Below are positions 7,206 to 14,190 of a stretch of 15,826 nucleotides of DNA, one piece after another; position 1 is the first letter of the stretch, and each line of letters starts with the position of its first letter. The translations under genes were made by a program, and so were the position numbers. Source of the stretch: JANOBJ01 sp031411575 (GTDB lineage: Bacteria > Pseudomonadota > Gammaproteobacteria > Burkholderiales > Burkholderiaceae_C); the NCBI GenBank assembly GCA_031411575.1, contig JANOBJ010000208.1:1-15826 (forward strand). Reading direction: 5' to 3'. The notes below the pieces were generated by a model. That model was not told where the DNA came from, did no database searches, and worked only from the letters and a program-made list of their open reading frames with translations.

Positions 7206-7377
7206 GGCGTTGTTCCTCGTGTTGGAGCAACTGCCAGCAAGGGCTGTGCCAGAGCGGTGCACGCGCGCCACGATTCGCGACTCAAATGCGTTTCAAATCC
7301 GGGCTGGCCTGCAATTTGCTGGTTGATCGCTGCCCGCCCTCCTCAGCTCATTGCCAAGGCCAACCGTCAGGACACCC

Positions 7378-8592
7378 ATGCTCTACCAGGCCTATCAGCT
7401 TCAGACCGACCTTTCATCCCCGCTGCGGCTGCTGGCCCAGCACACGGGAGCCATGCTGTGGCTGCAAAACACCGAACGCTCGGTGACACGACGCGTGTCG
7501 GCGGCGTGTGAGGTGGTGTCCCGCATGCGCCTGACGCACGCGCGTCCCGCCTACGGCATCCAGTCGGTCATGGTCAATGGCGTCGAAGTGGCGATTTCAG
7601 AGCACAAGGCGCTCTCCACGCCGTTTGGCACCCTGCTGCATTTCAAGAAGGCGGACGCGAGCCTGCACCAGCCGCCGGTGCTGCTGGTGGCGCCGCTGTC
7701 AGGCCACTTCGCCACGCTGCTGCGCGAGACCGTGCGTACCTTGCTGCAGGACCACGATGTCTACATCACCGACTGGCACAACGCGCGCGATGTGGCGCTG
7801 CGGCATGGCGGCTTCGGGCTGGACGACTACATCACCCACATGATCCGGTTCATCGAGTGCATCGGCCCGGGCGCGCACGTGGTGGCCGTCTGCCAGCCCT
7901 GCGTGGCGGCGCTGGCGGCCACCGCCATCATGGCCGAAGACGACCACCCGGCGCAGCCGCGCAGCCTGACGCTGATGGCTGGCCCGGTGGACTGCCGCGT
8001 CAACCCGACCGGGGTCAACCAGCTCGCCATCAGCAAACCGATCGACTGGTTCGAGAAGAAACTGATCAGCCATGTGCCAATGCCGCACGCCGGCTACATG
8101 CGCCGCGTGTACCCAGGCTTTGTTCAGCTCAGCGCGTTCTTGAGCATGAACCTGGAGCGCCACAAGAAGGCGTTTGCCGACCTGTACCAGCACCTGATCG
8201 ATGGCGAACTCGACAAGGCCGAGACCATCCGCGCGTTCTACGAGGAATACCTCGCGGTGAATGATCTGCCGGCCGAGTTTTATCTGGAAACGGTTGAAAA
8301 AGTGTTCCAGACCTATGACCTGCCGCGCGGTTGCCTCACGTACGGCGAGCGCACCGTGAACCCGGCCGCGATCCGGCGCACGGCGCTGCTGACGGTGGAG
8401 GGCGAGCGCGACGACATCTGCTCAGTTGGCCAGACGGTGGCCGCGCAGGACCTGTGCAGCAGTGTTCGCCCTTACTTGAAGACCCACCACATCCAGACTG
8501 GCGTAGGGCATTACGGCGTGTTCAGCGGCCGCAAATGGAACCAGCAGATTTACCCGCGGGTCAGGGACGTGATCTACGCGAGCGCGGCCTGA
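7378..8592 (+). CDS. phaZ: Intracellular poly(3-hydroxybutyrate) depolymerase
   Basis: A 404-residue enzyme that degrades stored PHB granules in the cytoplasm. The sequence follows the known Ralstonia eutropha PhaZ1 closely: it begins MLYQ, carries VLLVAPLSGHFATLLRETVR (101-120), and has a cysteine nucleophile (Cys172 in AVCQPCV) in place of the usual serine. The remaining triad candidates are Asp345/Asp346 (EGERDDI) and His378 (GHYGVFSGRKW). There is no signal peptide, as expected for the intracellular class. AGGA (7368-7371) precedes the ATG at 7378; an upstream ATG at 7351 adds only nine unlike residues. It is convergent with the second CBS gene. No synthase or phasin genes are nearby, so it acts as a stand-alone mobilisation gene. 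Confidence 0.95.
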   Translation: MLYQAYQLQTDLSSPLRLLAQHTGAMLWLQNTERSVTRRVSAACEVVSRMRLTHARPAYGIQSVMVNGVEVAISEHKALSTPFGTLLHFKKADASLHQPPVLLVAPLSGHFATLLRETVRTLLQDHDVYITDWHNARDVALRHGGFGLDDYITHMIRFIECIGPGAHVVAVCQPCVAALAATAIMAEDDHPAQPRSLTLMAGPVDCRVNPTGVNQLAISKPIDWFEKKLISHVPMPHAGYMRRVYPGFVQLSAFLSMNLERHKKAFADLYQHLIDGELDKAETIRAFYEEYLAVNDLPAEFYLETVEKVFQTYDLPRGCLTYGERTVNPAAIRRTALLTVEGERDDICSVGQTVAAQDLCSSVRPYLKTHHIQTGVGHYGVFSGRKWNQQIYPRVRDVIYASAA

Positions 8593-8605
8593 CGGCGCGC
8601 GGGAG

Positions 8606-8626
8606 GGCCTGGGCCAGCCTCAGGCC
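8606..8626. terminator. Possible bidirectional hairpin between phaZ and CBS gene
   Basis: GGCCTG (8606-8611) and CAGGCC (8621-8626) form a 6-bp GC-rich stem with a 9-nt loop in the 27-bp gap between the convergent phaZ and CBS genes. The stem overlaps the CBS stop codon. There is no T-run on either side, so intrinsic termination is only a possibility. Confidence 0.35.
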
Positions 8627-9075
8627 TGGGCGGGCGCGTCCTCGGTGGGCCAGTCGCGGATGTAGGCCTTCAGCATCTGGTTCTCGAAGTTCTGGCTGTC
8701 CACCACGGCACGGGCCACGTCGTAGAAACTGATCACCCCCATCAGCATGCGTTTGTCCATCACGGGCATGTAGCGCGCATGGCGGTCGAGCATCATGCGG
8801 CGCACTTCATCGAGTTCGGTTTCAGACGTGCAAGTCAGTGGCGCGTCGTCCATCGCGGTGCGGACCAGCGTGGTGCCCATCGACCCGCCGTTCTTGACGA
8901 CGGTCTTGATGACCTCGCGAAAGGTGAGCATGCCGGTCAGGTCGCCGTGGTCCATCACCACCAGCGAGCCGATGTCTTTCTCGGCCATGATCTCCACCGC
9001 GCGGGCCAGCGGTTCGTCGGGCGTCACCGTATAGAGCGTGTTGCCCTTCACGCGCAGGATGTCGGCGACTTTCAT
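8620..9075 (-). CDS. CBS-domain pair protein (stand-alone)
   Basis: A 151-residue cytosolic protein consisting of two CBS domains: about residues 8-62 (TLYTVTPDEPLARAVEIMAE ... GMLTFREVI) and 72-127 (DDAPLTCTSETELDEVRRMM ... MGVISFYDVARAVV). It ends with a short helix, NQMLKAYIRDWP. Such minimal proteins bind AMP/ATP or NAD-type ligands in the cleft between domains and probably sense energy status; the partner is unknown. The start at 9075 is supported by AGGAG 7 nt upstream (cctcaggagcacaccATG on the minus strand). A longer in-frame start at 9180 would add 35 residues without family character. It is divergent from metY and unrelated in detail to the CBS protein at the left end. Confidence 0.9.
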   Translation of the reverse strand: MKVADILRVKGNTLYTVTPDEPLARAVEIMAEKDIGSLVVMDHGDLTGMLTFREVIKTVVKNGGSMGTTLVRTAMDDAPLTCTSETELDEVRRMMLDRHARYMPVMDKRMLMGVISFYDVARAVVDSQNFENQMLKAYIRDWPTEDAPAQA

Positions 9076-9154
9076 GGTGTGCTCCTGAGGGCGCCGGGTG
9101 AACCGGCTATGGGTGAAATATAGACCACAATAATGATTCAACCCTGATCCGGTG

Positions 9155-9213
9155 CCGGGGTCAAGCCTGTTTCTCCCCAAGAGACGGTCGCCTCGCCGCC
9201 AAACCCCGGAGAT
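9155..9213 (+). promoter_or_regulatory. Possible long-range pairing in the metY leader
   Basis: CCGGGGT (9155-9161) is complementary to ACCCCGG (9203-9209), which runs into the metY ribosome binding site GGAGAT (9208-9213). Pairing would enclose 41 nt and could shield translation initiation. It does not match the SAM or SAH riboswitch cores I know, and in GC-rich DNA such a 7-bp match may be chance. Confidence 0.2.
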
Positions 9214-9218
9214 AACCC

Positions 9219-10529
9219 ATGCCCGGCTACGCTGACCCTGGCTTCGATACCCTGGCCCTGCATGCCGGGGCTTCGCCCGACCCCGTGACCGGCGCGCGCG
9301 CCGTGCCGATCCACCTGACGACCTCGTTTGTCTTCGAATCGAGCGACCACGCGGCCGCCCTGTTCAACCTGGAGCGCGCGGGCCACGTCTACAGCCGTAT
9401 CAGCAACCCCACCAATGCGGTGCTGGAACAACGCGTAGCGGCGCTGGAAGGCGGCATCGGCTCGATTGCCACCGCCAGCGGCCAGGCCGCGCTGCACCTG
9501 GCCGTTGCGACGCTGATGGGCGCCGGCTCCCACATCGTGGCCTCCACCGCGCTGTACGGCGGCTCGCAGAACCTGTTGCACTACACGATGCGGCGCTTTG
9601 GCATCGACACCACCTTTGTGAAACCGGGCGACATTGACGGCTGGCGCGCCGCGGTGCGCCCCAACACCAAACTGCTGTTCGGCGAGACCGTGGGCAACCC
9701 GGGGCTGGACGTGCTGGACATTCCCGCCGTGAGCGCCATCGCCCACGAAGCAGGCGTGCCGCTGCTGGTGGATTCGACCCTCACCTCGCCCTGGCTCATG
9801 AAACCGCTGGAGTTGGGCGCGGATCTGGTCTACCACTCCGCCACCAAGTTCCTGAGCGGCCACGGCACCGTGATTGGCGGCATCGTGGTCGATGGCGGCA
9901 GCTTCGACTGGGACGGACCGCGCGCCGCTGGCCGCTTCGCCGAACTGACTGAAGCGTACGAGGGTTTTCACAACATGGTGTTCAGCGAAGAGAGCACCGT
10001 GGGCGCCTTCCTGCTGCGCGCGCGGCGCGAGGGCCTGCGCGACTTTGGCGCCTGCATGAGCCCGCACACCGCGTGGCTGATCCTGCAGGGCATCGAGACG
10101 CTGCCACTGCGCATGGCGCGACACATGGAAAACACCCGGAAAGTGGTCGAGTTCCTGGCCGCGCAGCCGTTCGTGGCGCGCGTCGGGCACCCGCTGCTGG
10201 AGTCGCACCCCAGCCACGCACTGGCGCAGAAGCTGTTGCCACGCGGCGCCGGTTCGGTGTTCAGCTTCGACCTCAAGGGCAGCCGCGAGCAGGGCAAGAA
10301 GTTCATCGAAACGCTGAAAGTGTTCAGCCATCTGGCCAATGTGGGTGATTGCCGCTCGCTGGTGATTCACCCCGCCAGCACCACGCACTTCCGCATGAGC
10401 GACGAGGCACTGGCCGGCGCCGGCATCACGCAGGGCACGATTCGGCTGTCGATCGGGCTGGAAGACGCGGACGACCTCATTGACGATCTGAAACGCGCGC
10501 TCAAGGCTGCTGAGAAGGCGGGGTCCTGA
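9219..10529 (+). CDS. metY: O-acetylhomoserine/O-succinylhomoserine sulfhydrylase
   Basis: A 436-residue PLP enzyme of the Cys/Met metabolism family, at the usual length for MetY. It joins an activated homoserine with sulfide (or methanethiol) to form homocysteine (or methionine) in the cytosol. The PLP lysine is Lys210 in HSATKFLSGHG, and Asp185 (VDSTLTSP) would hold the pyridine nitrogen. YSRISNPT (58-65) is the phosphate and substrate contact motif, and GETVGNPG (155-162) is also conserved. VDSTLTSP differs from the more common VDNTFATP and points to a distinct MetY subgroup, so the acyl donor is open. GGAGAT (9208-9213) precedes the ATG. An alpha/beta hydrolase gene starts 2 nt after the stop, so the two are very likely co-transcribed. 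Confidence 0.88.
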   Translation: MPGYADPGFDTLALHAGASPDPVTGARAVPIHLTTSFVFESSDHAAALFNLERAGHVYSRISNPTNAVLEQRVAALEGGIGSIATASGQAALHLAVATLMGAGSHIVASTALYGGSQNLLHYTMRRFGIDTTFVKPGDIDGWRAAVRPNTKLLFGETVGNPGLDVLDIPAVSAIAHEAGVPLLVDSTLTSPWLMKPLELGADLVYHSATKFLSGHGTVIGGIVVDGGSFDWDGPRAAGRFAELTEAYEGFHNMVFSEESTVGAFLLRARREGLRDFGACMSPHTAWLILQGIETLPLRMARHMENTRKVVEFLAAQPFVARVGHPLLESHPSHALAQKLLPRGAGSVFSFDLKGSREQGKKFIETLKVFSHLANVGDCRSLVIHPASTTHFRMSDEALAGAGITQGTIRLSIGLEDADDLIDDLKRALKAAEKAGS

Positions 10530-10531
10530 CG

Positions 10532-11344
10532 ATGTATCTCCAAGTCAACGGCCACAGCATCTACTGCTACACCGGCGGCAAGCCTTTGGACGCCGCCAAA
10601 ACCACCGTGGTGTTTATCCACGGCGTGATCAATGACCACAGCGTGTGGGGCCTGCAAAGCCGCTACCTGGCCAACCACGGCTGGAACGTGCTGGCGGTGG
10701 ACCTGCCCGGCCACTGCCGCAGCGCGGGCGAGGCGCCCGCCACGGTCGAGGCCGCGGCGGATTTCGTTGGCGCGCTGCTCGATGCCGCGGGTGTGGCGCG
10801 CGCGGCACTGGTTGGCCACAGCTGGGGCTCGCTGATCGCGCTGGAAGCCGCCTCGCGCCTTAAAGACCGCATCAGCCACCTGGCGCTGGTGGGCACGGCG
10901 TTCCCGATGAAGGTGTCGCCAGCGCTGCTGGAGGCTTCGCTCAACGCACCGGAAACCGCGCTCAAGATGATCAATGTGTTCTCGCGCAGCACGCTGGCCG
11001 CCCCGCCGTCGTCATTGGGGCCGGGCACCTGGGTCTATGGCAGCAGCATGGCGCTCGGCCGTCGCGTGCTGCGCAGCAACCCGCATGTCAACGTGTTCCA
11101 CCGCGGCTTCAAGGCCTGCGACAACTACACCAATGGCGAGAACGCCATGCGCGAGGTGACCTGCCCGGTGCTGTTTGCCATCGGCGTGCAGGACCAGATG
11201 ACGCCGCCGCGCGCGGCGCAGTCGCTGATCGCGGCTGCACGCACGGCGGGGCGCCCGACCGAGGTTGTGGAACTGCCGATGGGGCATCACCAGATGACCG
11301 AATCACCGGAGGAACTGTTGCGGGCGCTGAAAGCCTTTTTATAG
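10532..11344 (+). CDS. Alpha/beta hydrolase (operon with metY)
   Basis: A 270-residue cytosolic alpha/beta-hydrolase. The oxyanion-hole motif is HG at 30-31 (VVFIHGVINDHSVWG). The nucleophile elbow is GHSWGS with Ser97, the acid is probably Asp221 (GVQDQMTPP), and the base is His252 (or the adjacent His253) in PMGHHQMTESPEELL. The fold and order resemble MhpC/haloperoxidase-type esterases, but the substrate is unknown. The start codon lies 2 nt after the metY stop, and AAGGCGGGG at the end of metY may serve as its ribosome binding site. This strongly suggests one transcript and perhaps a role in sulfur-compound or ester metabolism, which is inference only. Repeat copy C begins 4 bp after its stop codon. 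Confidence 0.88.
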   Translation: MYLQVNGHSIYCYTGGKPLDAAKTTVVFIHGVINDHSVWGLQSRYLANHGWNVLAVDLPGHCRSAGEAPATVEAAADFVGALLDAAGVARAALVGHSWGSLIALEAASRLKDRISHLALVGTAFPMKVSPALLEASLNAPETALKMINVFSRSTLAAPPSSLGPGTWVYGSSMALGRRVLRSNPHVNVFHRGFKACDNYTNGENAMREVTCPVLFAIGVQDQMTPPRAAQSLIAAARTAGRPTEVVELPMGHHQMTESPEELLRALKAFL

Positions 11345-11351
11345 GCTTTTT
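11330..11351 (+). terminator. Weak terminator-like hairpin at end of the metY operon
   Basis: AAAGCC (11330-11335), loop TTTTTATA, then GGCTTT (11344-11349), followed by two further T residues. The stem spans the hydrolase stop codon. It has only three G-C pairs, so it is a weak candidate. It also abuts the tail of repeat copy C. Confidence 0.3.
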
Positions 11352-11415
11352 CAAGCGTTTTTGACCCGTTGTCCGCTTCCACTGGTCATTGTTTGCTATG
11401 CATTTAATAGCTACC
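11348..11415 (-). repeat. 70-bp palindrome-plus-tail repeat, copy C
   Basis: Read on the minus strand, the head is GGTAGCTATTAAATGCATAGC with GCTAT/ATAGC arms. It is followed by AAACAATGACCAGTGGAAGC and a tail ending CGCTTGAAAA (40 nt from GACC, plus coordinates 11387 down to 11348). It fills the space between the metY-hydrolase operon and the remnant ORF, and its TAG (11413-11411) is that ORF's stop codon. Confidence 0.8.
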
Positions 11416-11608
11416 GGGAATCGGGCACCAACCAGTCCTCGCTGACGCGTAGCAGCGCCCGCGCGCCCGGCGATACCGTGCGCCGGTTCGACACCAGGCC
11501 CGCCGCGCCCACGCCGGAGCGAAAGCGCACCCGCCGATCCACCACGTCCGGGCTGCCCAGCAAGCGGTGATGGCCAGTCGCCTGATGCCGCCACGCGTGG
11601 GCACTCGG
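11411..11608 (-). pseudogene. C-terminal gene remnant, family not recognised
   Basis: An open minus-strand frame of 65 codons without an ATG, bounded upstream by TGA (11611-11609) and ending in TAG inside repeat copy C. It would encode, from its middle to its end, segments such as HHRLLGSPDVVDRRVRFRSG, GAAGLVSNRRTVSPGARALL and RVSEDWLVPDSR. Third codon positions are almost all G or C, as in the real genes around it, and the composition is that of a normal soluble protein rather than an antisense shadow. I do not recognise the family. It may be the 3' end of a gene whose 5' part was lost or replaced when the present neighbourhood formed. A short gene starting at TTG or GTG is also possible. 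Confidence 0.4.
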
Positions 11609-11635
11609 TCATGGTCGGCGTGCCAGAATGACCAG

Positions 11636-12958
11636 ATGCCCCCGGTCATCACCCCGCCCATGACGCGTGCGCGAGCGCAGGAGATCGCCGCGCAGTTTGA
11701 TTTGCGCGCGCTGCCCGCCGACTTTTACGCCAACCCCTACCCGGTCTATGCGGCGCTGCGCGAAACCGCGCCGGTGCGCCGCATGCCGGACGGCTCGGTT
11801 TTACTCACGCGGCATGCCGACCTGGTGGCGGTGTACCGCGACGCACAGACCTTCAGCTCGGAGAAGCGGGTGGAATACGCGCCGAAGTACGGTGATTCGC
11901 CGCTGTTTGAGCACCACACCACCAGCCTCGTGTTCAACGACCCGCCGCTGCACACCCGGGTGCGCAAGCTGATCATGGGCGCGCTGACCCGGCGCGCGAT
12001 CGCCGAACTCGAGCCCGGGCTGGTGACGCTGGTGGACAGCCTGCTCGACGCCATCGAAGCGCGCGGCGGCGGCGACCTGATCGAGGACTTCGCGTCGGCG
12101 ATTCCCGTGGAAATCATCGGTAACCTGCTGGACGTGCCGCACGCCGACCGCGGGCCATTGCGCGCCTGGTCGCTGGCCATCCTGGGAGCGCTGGAGCCGC
12201 GCCTCACGCCCGAGCAGGAGGCGCTGGGCAACCGCAGCGTGCAGGAGTTTCTGGACTATCTGCGCGGGTTGGTGGCCGAGCGCCGGCGGCGCCCGGGCAA
12301 CCCGGAGCACGATGTGCTGACGCGGCTGATCCAGGGTGAACGCAAGGATTCGACTGACGCAGCCGGCCATGACCGCCTGAGCGAGACCGAGCTGCTGCAC
12401 AACTGCATCTTCCTGCTCAACGCCGGCCATGAAACCACCACCAACCTGATCGGCAATGCGCTGGTGGCGCTGCAGGAGTGGCCGGATCAGAAATCCAGTT
12501 TGCTATTAAAATTAGAGCAAACAATGACCAACCCACAAGCACGTGAGGCCATTTTGACACTGGCAGTCGATGAAATCCTGCGTTTTGAGTCGTCCAACCA
12601 GCTGGGCAACCGGCGTGCCGTGCGCGCTACGTCCGTTGGCGGCGTGGCGCTGGCAGAAGGCACGCTCATCACGCTTTGCATCGGCGCAGCCAACCGTGAC
12701 CCGGCGCAGTTCGCACAACCCGACGTGCTGGACCTGACCCGGGGCGAAGGCCCCAACGGACTGGCCGACAACCGCCACCTGGCCTTCGGATTTGGCATCC
12801 ACCAGTGCGCGGGCTTGAGCCTGGCCCGGCTGGAGGGCCGCATCGCCATCGGGCGCTTTCTCCAGCGGTTTCCCGACTACCGCTTGACCGAGCCGCCCGC
12901 GCGCGGCGGACGCGCCCGGTTTCGCGGCTTCCTGCAGGCGCCGTTCTCGGTGCGCTGA
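11636..12958 (+). CDS. Cytochrome P450
   Basis: A 440-residue soluble bacterial P450 with no membrane anchor. The I-helix oxygen-activation motif is AGHETT (263-268), the K-helix ExxR is EILR (313-316), and the heme loop is FGFGIHQCAGLSLARLEG with thiolate Cys391. It would need ferredoxin and a reductase, neither of which is in the window; the substrate is unknown. Between PDQ (283-285) and AVDEILR there are 24 residues, where I expect about 13 in this family. The extra stretch (286-309) coincides with repeat copy D and includes SSLLLKLEQTMTN. The heme and ExxR motifs remain in frame, so the enzyme may still work. The start is uncertain: ATG 11636 lacks a clear ribosome binding site, and ATG 11660 and ATG 11567 are alternatives. 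Confidence 0.93.
   Translation: MPPVITPPMTRARAQEIAAQFDLRALPADFYANPYPVYAALRETAPVRRMPDGSVLLTRHADLVAVYRDAQTFSSEKRVEYAPKYGDSPLFEHHTTSLVFNDPPLHTRVRKLIMGALTRRAIAELEPGLVTLVDSLLDAIEARGGGDLIEDFASAIPVEIIGNLLDVPHADRGPLRAWSLAILGALEPRLTPEQEALGNRSVQEFLDYLRGLVAERRRRPGNPEHDVLTRLIQGERKDSTDAAGHDRLSETELLHNCIFLLNAGHETTTNLIGNALVALQEWPDQKSSLLLKLEQTMTNPQAREAILTLAVDEILRFESSNQLGNRRAVRATSVGGVALAEGTLITLCIGAANRDPAQFAQPDVLDLTRGEGPNGLADNRHLAFGFGIHQCAGLSLARLEGRIAIGRFLQRFPDYRLTEPPARGGRARFRGFLQAPFSVR
12497..12565 (+). repeat. 70-bp palindrome-plus-tail repeat, copy D (inside P450 gene)
   Basis: The head is AGTTTGCTATTAAAATTAGAGCAAAC, with GTTTGCT (12498-12504) pairing AGCAAAC (12516-12522). It is followed by AATGACCA and a more diverged tail that keeps AGGCC at the same offset as copy A. 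It lies in frame and in the sense direction within the P450, covering about residues 288-310. The AT-rich head stands out from the GC-rich codons around it. Confidence 0.75.
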
Positions 12959-12959
12959 T

Positions 12960-12983
12960 GCCTGCTCCCCTTCGAGGGCAGGC
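12960..12983 (+). terminator. Hairpin just after the P450 stop
   Basis: GCCTGC (12960-12965) pairs with GCAGGC (12978-12983), 1 nt after the P450 stop codon, and can be extended inward by a wobble pair and a G-C pair. There is no T-run after it. It may be a weak terminator or an mRNA 3' stabiliser. Confidence 0.35.
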
Positions 12984-13074
12984 GCGACTGGACGCTCGAA
13001 TTGAAGCGGGTTAGCATGCCAGCCGCCGCATCCCCGGCGCAACACCCCTGGACTTTCCCCCATCTGGAGACAAC

Positions 13075-13806
13075 ATGGCGACTTTTGTTCTGGTTCACGG
13101 CGCCTGGCATGGCGGCTGGTGTTATCGCGATACCGCGCGTGCCTTGCGGGCGGCCGGGCATGACGTGTTCACCCCGACCCACACCGGGGTGGGCGAGCGG
13201 TTTCACCAGTCGAGCGAAGCCATCACGCTGGAAACCCATGTCCGCGATGTCGCGGGCGTGATCGAGGCCGAGGAGCTGAACGACGTGATCCTGTGCGGCC
13301 ACTCGTATGGCGGCATGGTCATCACCGCGCTGGCCGACCGCATGCCGGAGAAGATCCGCGCGCTGTGCTACCTCGACGCGTTTGTGCCCGAACATGGCCA
13401 GTCGCTCAACGCGCTGCTGCCGATCGCGCTGCCGCCCGAGGTGTTTCCGATCTTTCTGGACGGCTTTCGCAACGCCGCACGCGAGGACAATTGCGGCCTG
13501 TCCAACCCCGTGCCGGCCGAGGTTTTCAATATCGCCGAGAAGAACCGGGCCTGGATCAACCGCCGCTGCACGCCGCAGTCGCTGGCATCGTTTGAAACGC
13601 CCGTGCTGCTGACCGGCGGTATCGACAAGGTCAAGCGCCGCCTGTTCATCCTGGCCGACAACTGGGAGCCCAGCCCGTTTCGCCACTTCGCGCGGAAAGT
13701 CGAAGGCAAGCCAGGCTGGGACATCCAGAAAATGGCCTGCGGGCATGATGTGATGGTTGACATGCCCGCCGAACTGGCGCAGGCGCTGATCAAGCTCGCG
13801 GCCTGA
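13075..13806 (+). CDS. Alpha/beta hydrolase (EstC / hydroxynitrile-lyase-like)
   Basis: A 243-residue cytosolic alpha/beta-hydrolase. The N-terminus MATFVLVHGAWHGGWCY with HG at 8-9 forms the oxyanion hole. The nucleophile is Ser77 in GHSYGGM, and the base is His224 in ACGHDVMVDMP. The short N-terminus, the cap region and the HGAWHGGWCY motif are typical of the salicylate-esterase, hydroxynitrile-lyase and EstC-like group; members hydrolyse small aryl or alkyl esters. The substrate is unknown. GGAGA (13065-13069) precedes the ATG. It lies 116 bp downstream of the P450 on the same strand, so co-expression is possible despite the hairpin between them. It is not closely similar to the hydrolase next to metY. 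Confidence 0.9.
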   Translation: MATFVLVHGAWHGGWCYRDTARALRAAGHDVFTPTHTGVGERFHQSSEAITLETHVRDVAGVIEAEELNDVILCGHSYGGMVITALADRMPEKIRALCYLDAFVPEHGQSLNALLPIALPPEVFPIFLDGFRNAAREDNCGLSNPVPAEVFNIAEKNRAWINRRCTPQSLASFETPVLLTGGIDKVKRRLFILADNWEPSPFRHFARKVEGKPGWDIQKMACGHDVMVDMPAELAQALIKLAA

Positions 13807-13833
13807 ACTGTTTCACCCGAATCCTGAAACACC

Positions 13834-14157
13834 ATGACCACCACCGCCACCGACCTCAAGCAGGTCCACAGCTTTTCCGAGTTCTATCCCCTGTACCTCG
13901 CCGAGCACCAGAACCGCGCTTGCCGCCGGTTGCACTTCGTCGGCTCCACACTGGGGCTGGTGTGCCTGGCCATGCTGGTGGCCACGGGCAAGCCGCAGTA
14001 CTTGCTCTACGGGCTGCTCAGCGGCTATGCGTTTGCCTGGGTGGGCCATTTCGGCTTCGAAAAAAACAAGCCCGCGAGCTTCAAGCGCCCGCTCTACAGC
14101 TTCATGGGCGACTGGGTGATGTACAAGGACATCTGGACCGGCAAGATCAAGTTCTGA
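13834..14157 (+). CDS. DUF962 / Mpo1-like membrane protein
   Basis: A 107-residue protein of the DUF962 (Mpo1-like) family. The family pattern is clear: FSEFYPLYLAEHQNRACRRLHFVGS (14-38), two hydrophobic segments around residues 39-51 and 56-71, then VGHFGFEKNKPASFKRPLYS and MGDWVMYKDI. Conserved histidines His25, His34 and His72 match those thought to bind iron in yeast Mpo1, an endoplasmic-reticulum dioxygenase of 2-hydroxy fatty acids. The bacterial role is not established. It follows the second hydrolase by 27 bp, so it is probably co-transcribed. There is no clear ribosome binding site, but GTTTCA/TGAAAC (13810-13815/13825-13830) forms an inverted repeat just before the start. It converges on the BrkB gene with a 33-bp gap. 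Confidence 0.88.
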   Translation: MTTTATDLKQVHSFSEFYPLYLAEHQNRACRRLHFVGSTLGLVCLAMLVATGKPQYLLYGLLSGYAFAWVGHFGFEKNKPASFKRPLYSFMGDWVMYKDIWTGKIKF

Positions 14158-14190
14158 GTCCGGCCGACCAGGCTGCCGGCGCGGCCCCGG

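Noticed and set aside
9121..9218. SAM-II, SAM-V or SAH riboswitch before metY
   Set aside because: A riboswitch would be plausible for this gene, but the conserved cores and pseudoknot pairings I know are not present; only one 7-bp long-range match is seen.
9138..10388. A long minus-strand open frame opposite metY
   Set aside because: Its composition is a low-complexity His/Gln/Ala/Arg mix, and metY on the plus strand carries all PLP-enzyme motifs.
11627..11640. A fifth copy of the 70-bp repeat (AATGACCAG before the P450 start)
   Set aside because: Only nine bases match; there is no palindromic head upstream and the following 40 nt do not fit the tail.
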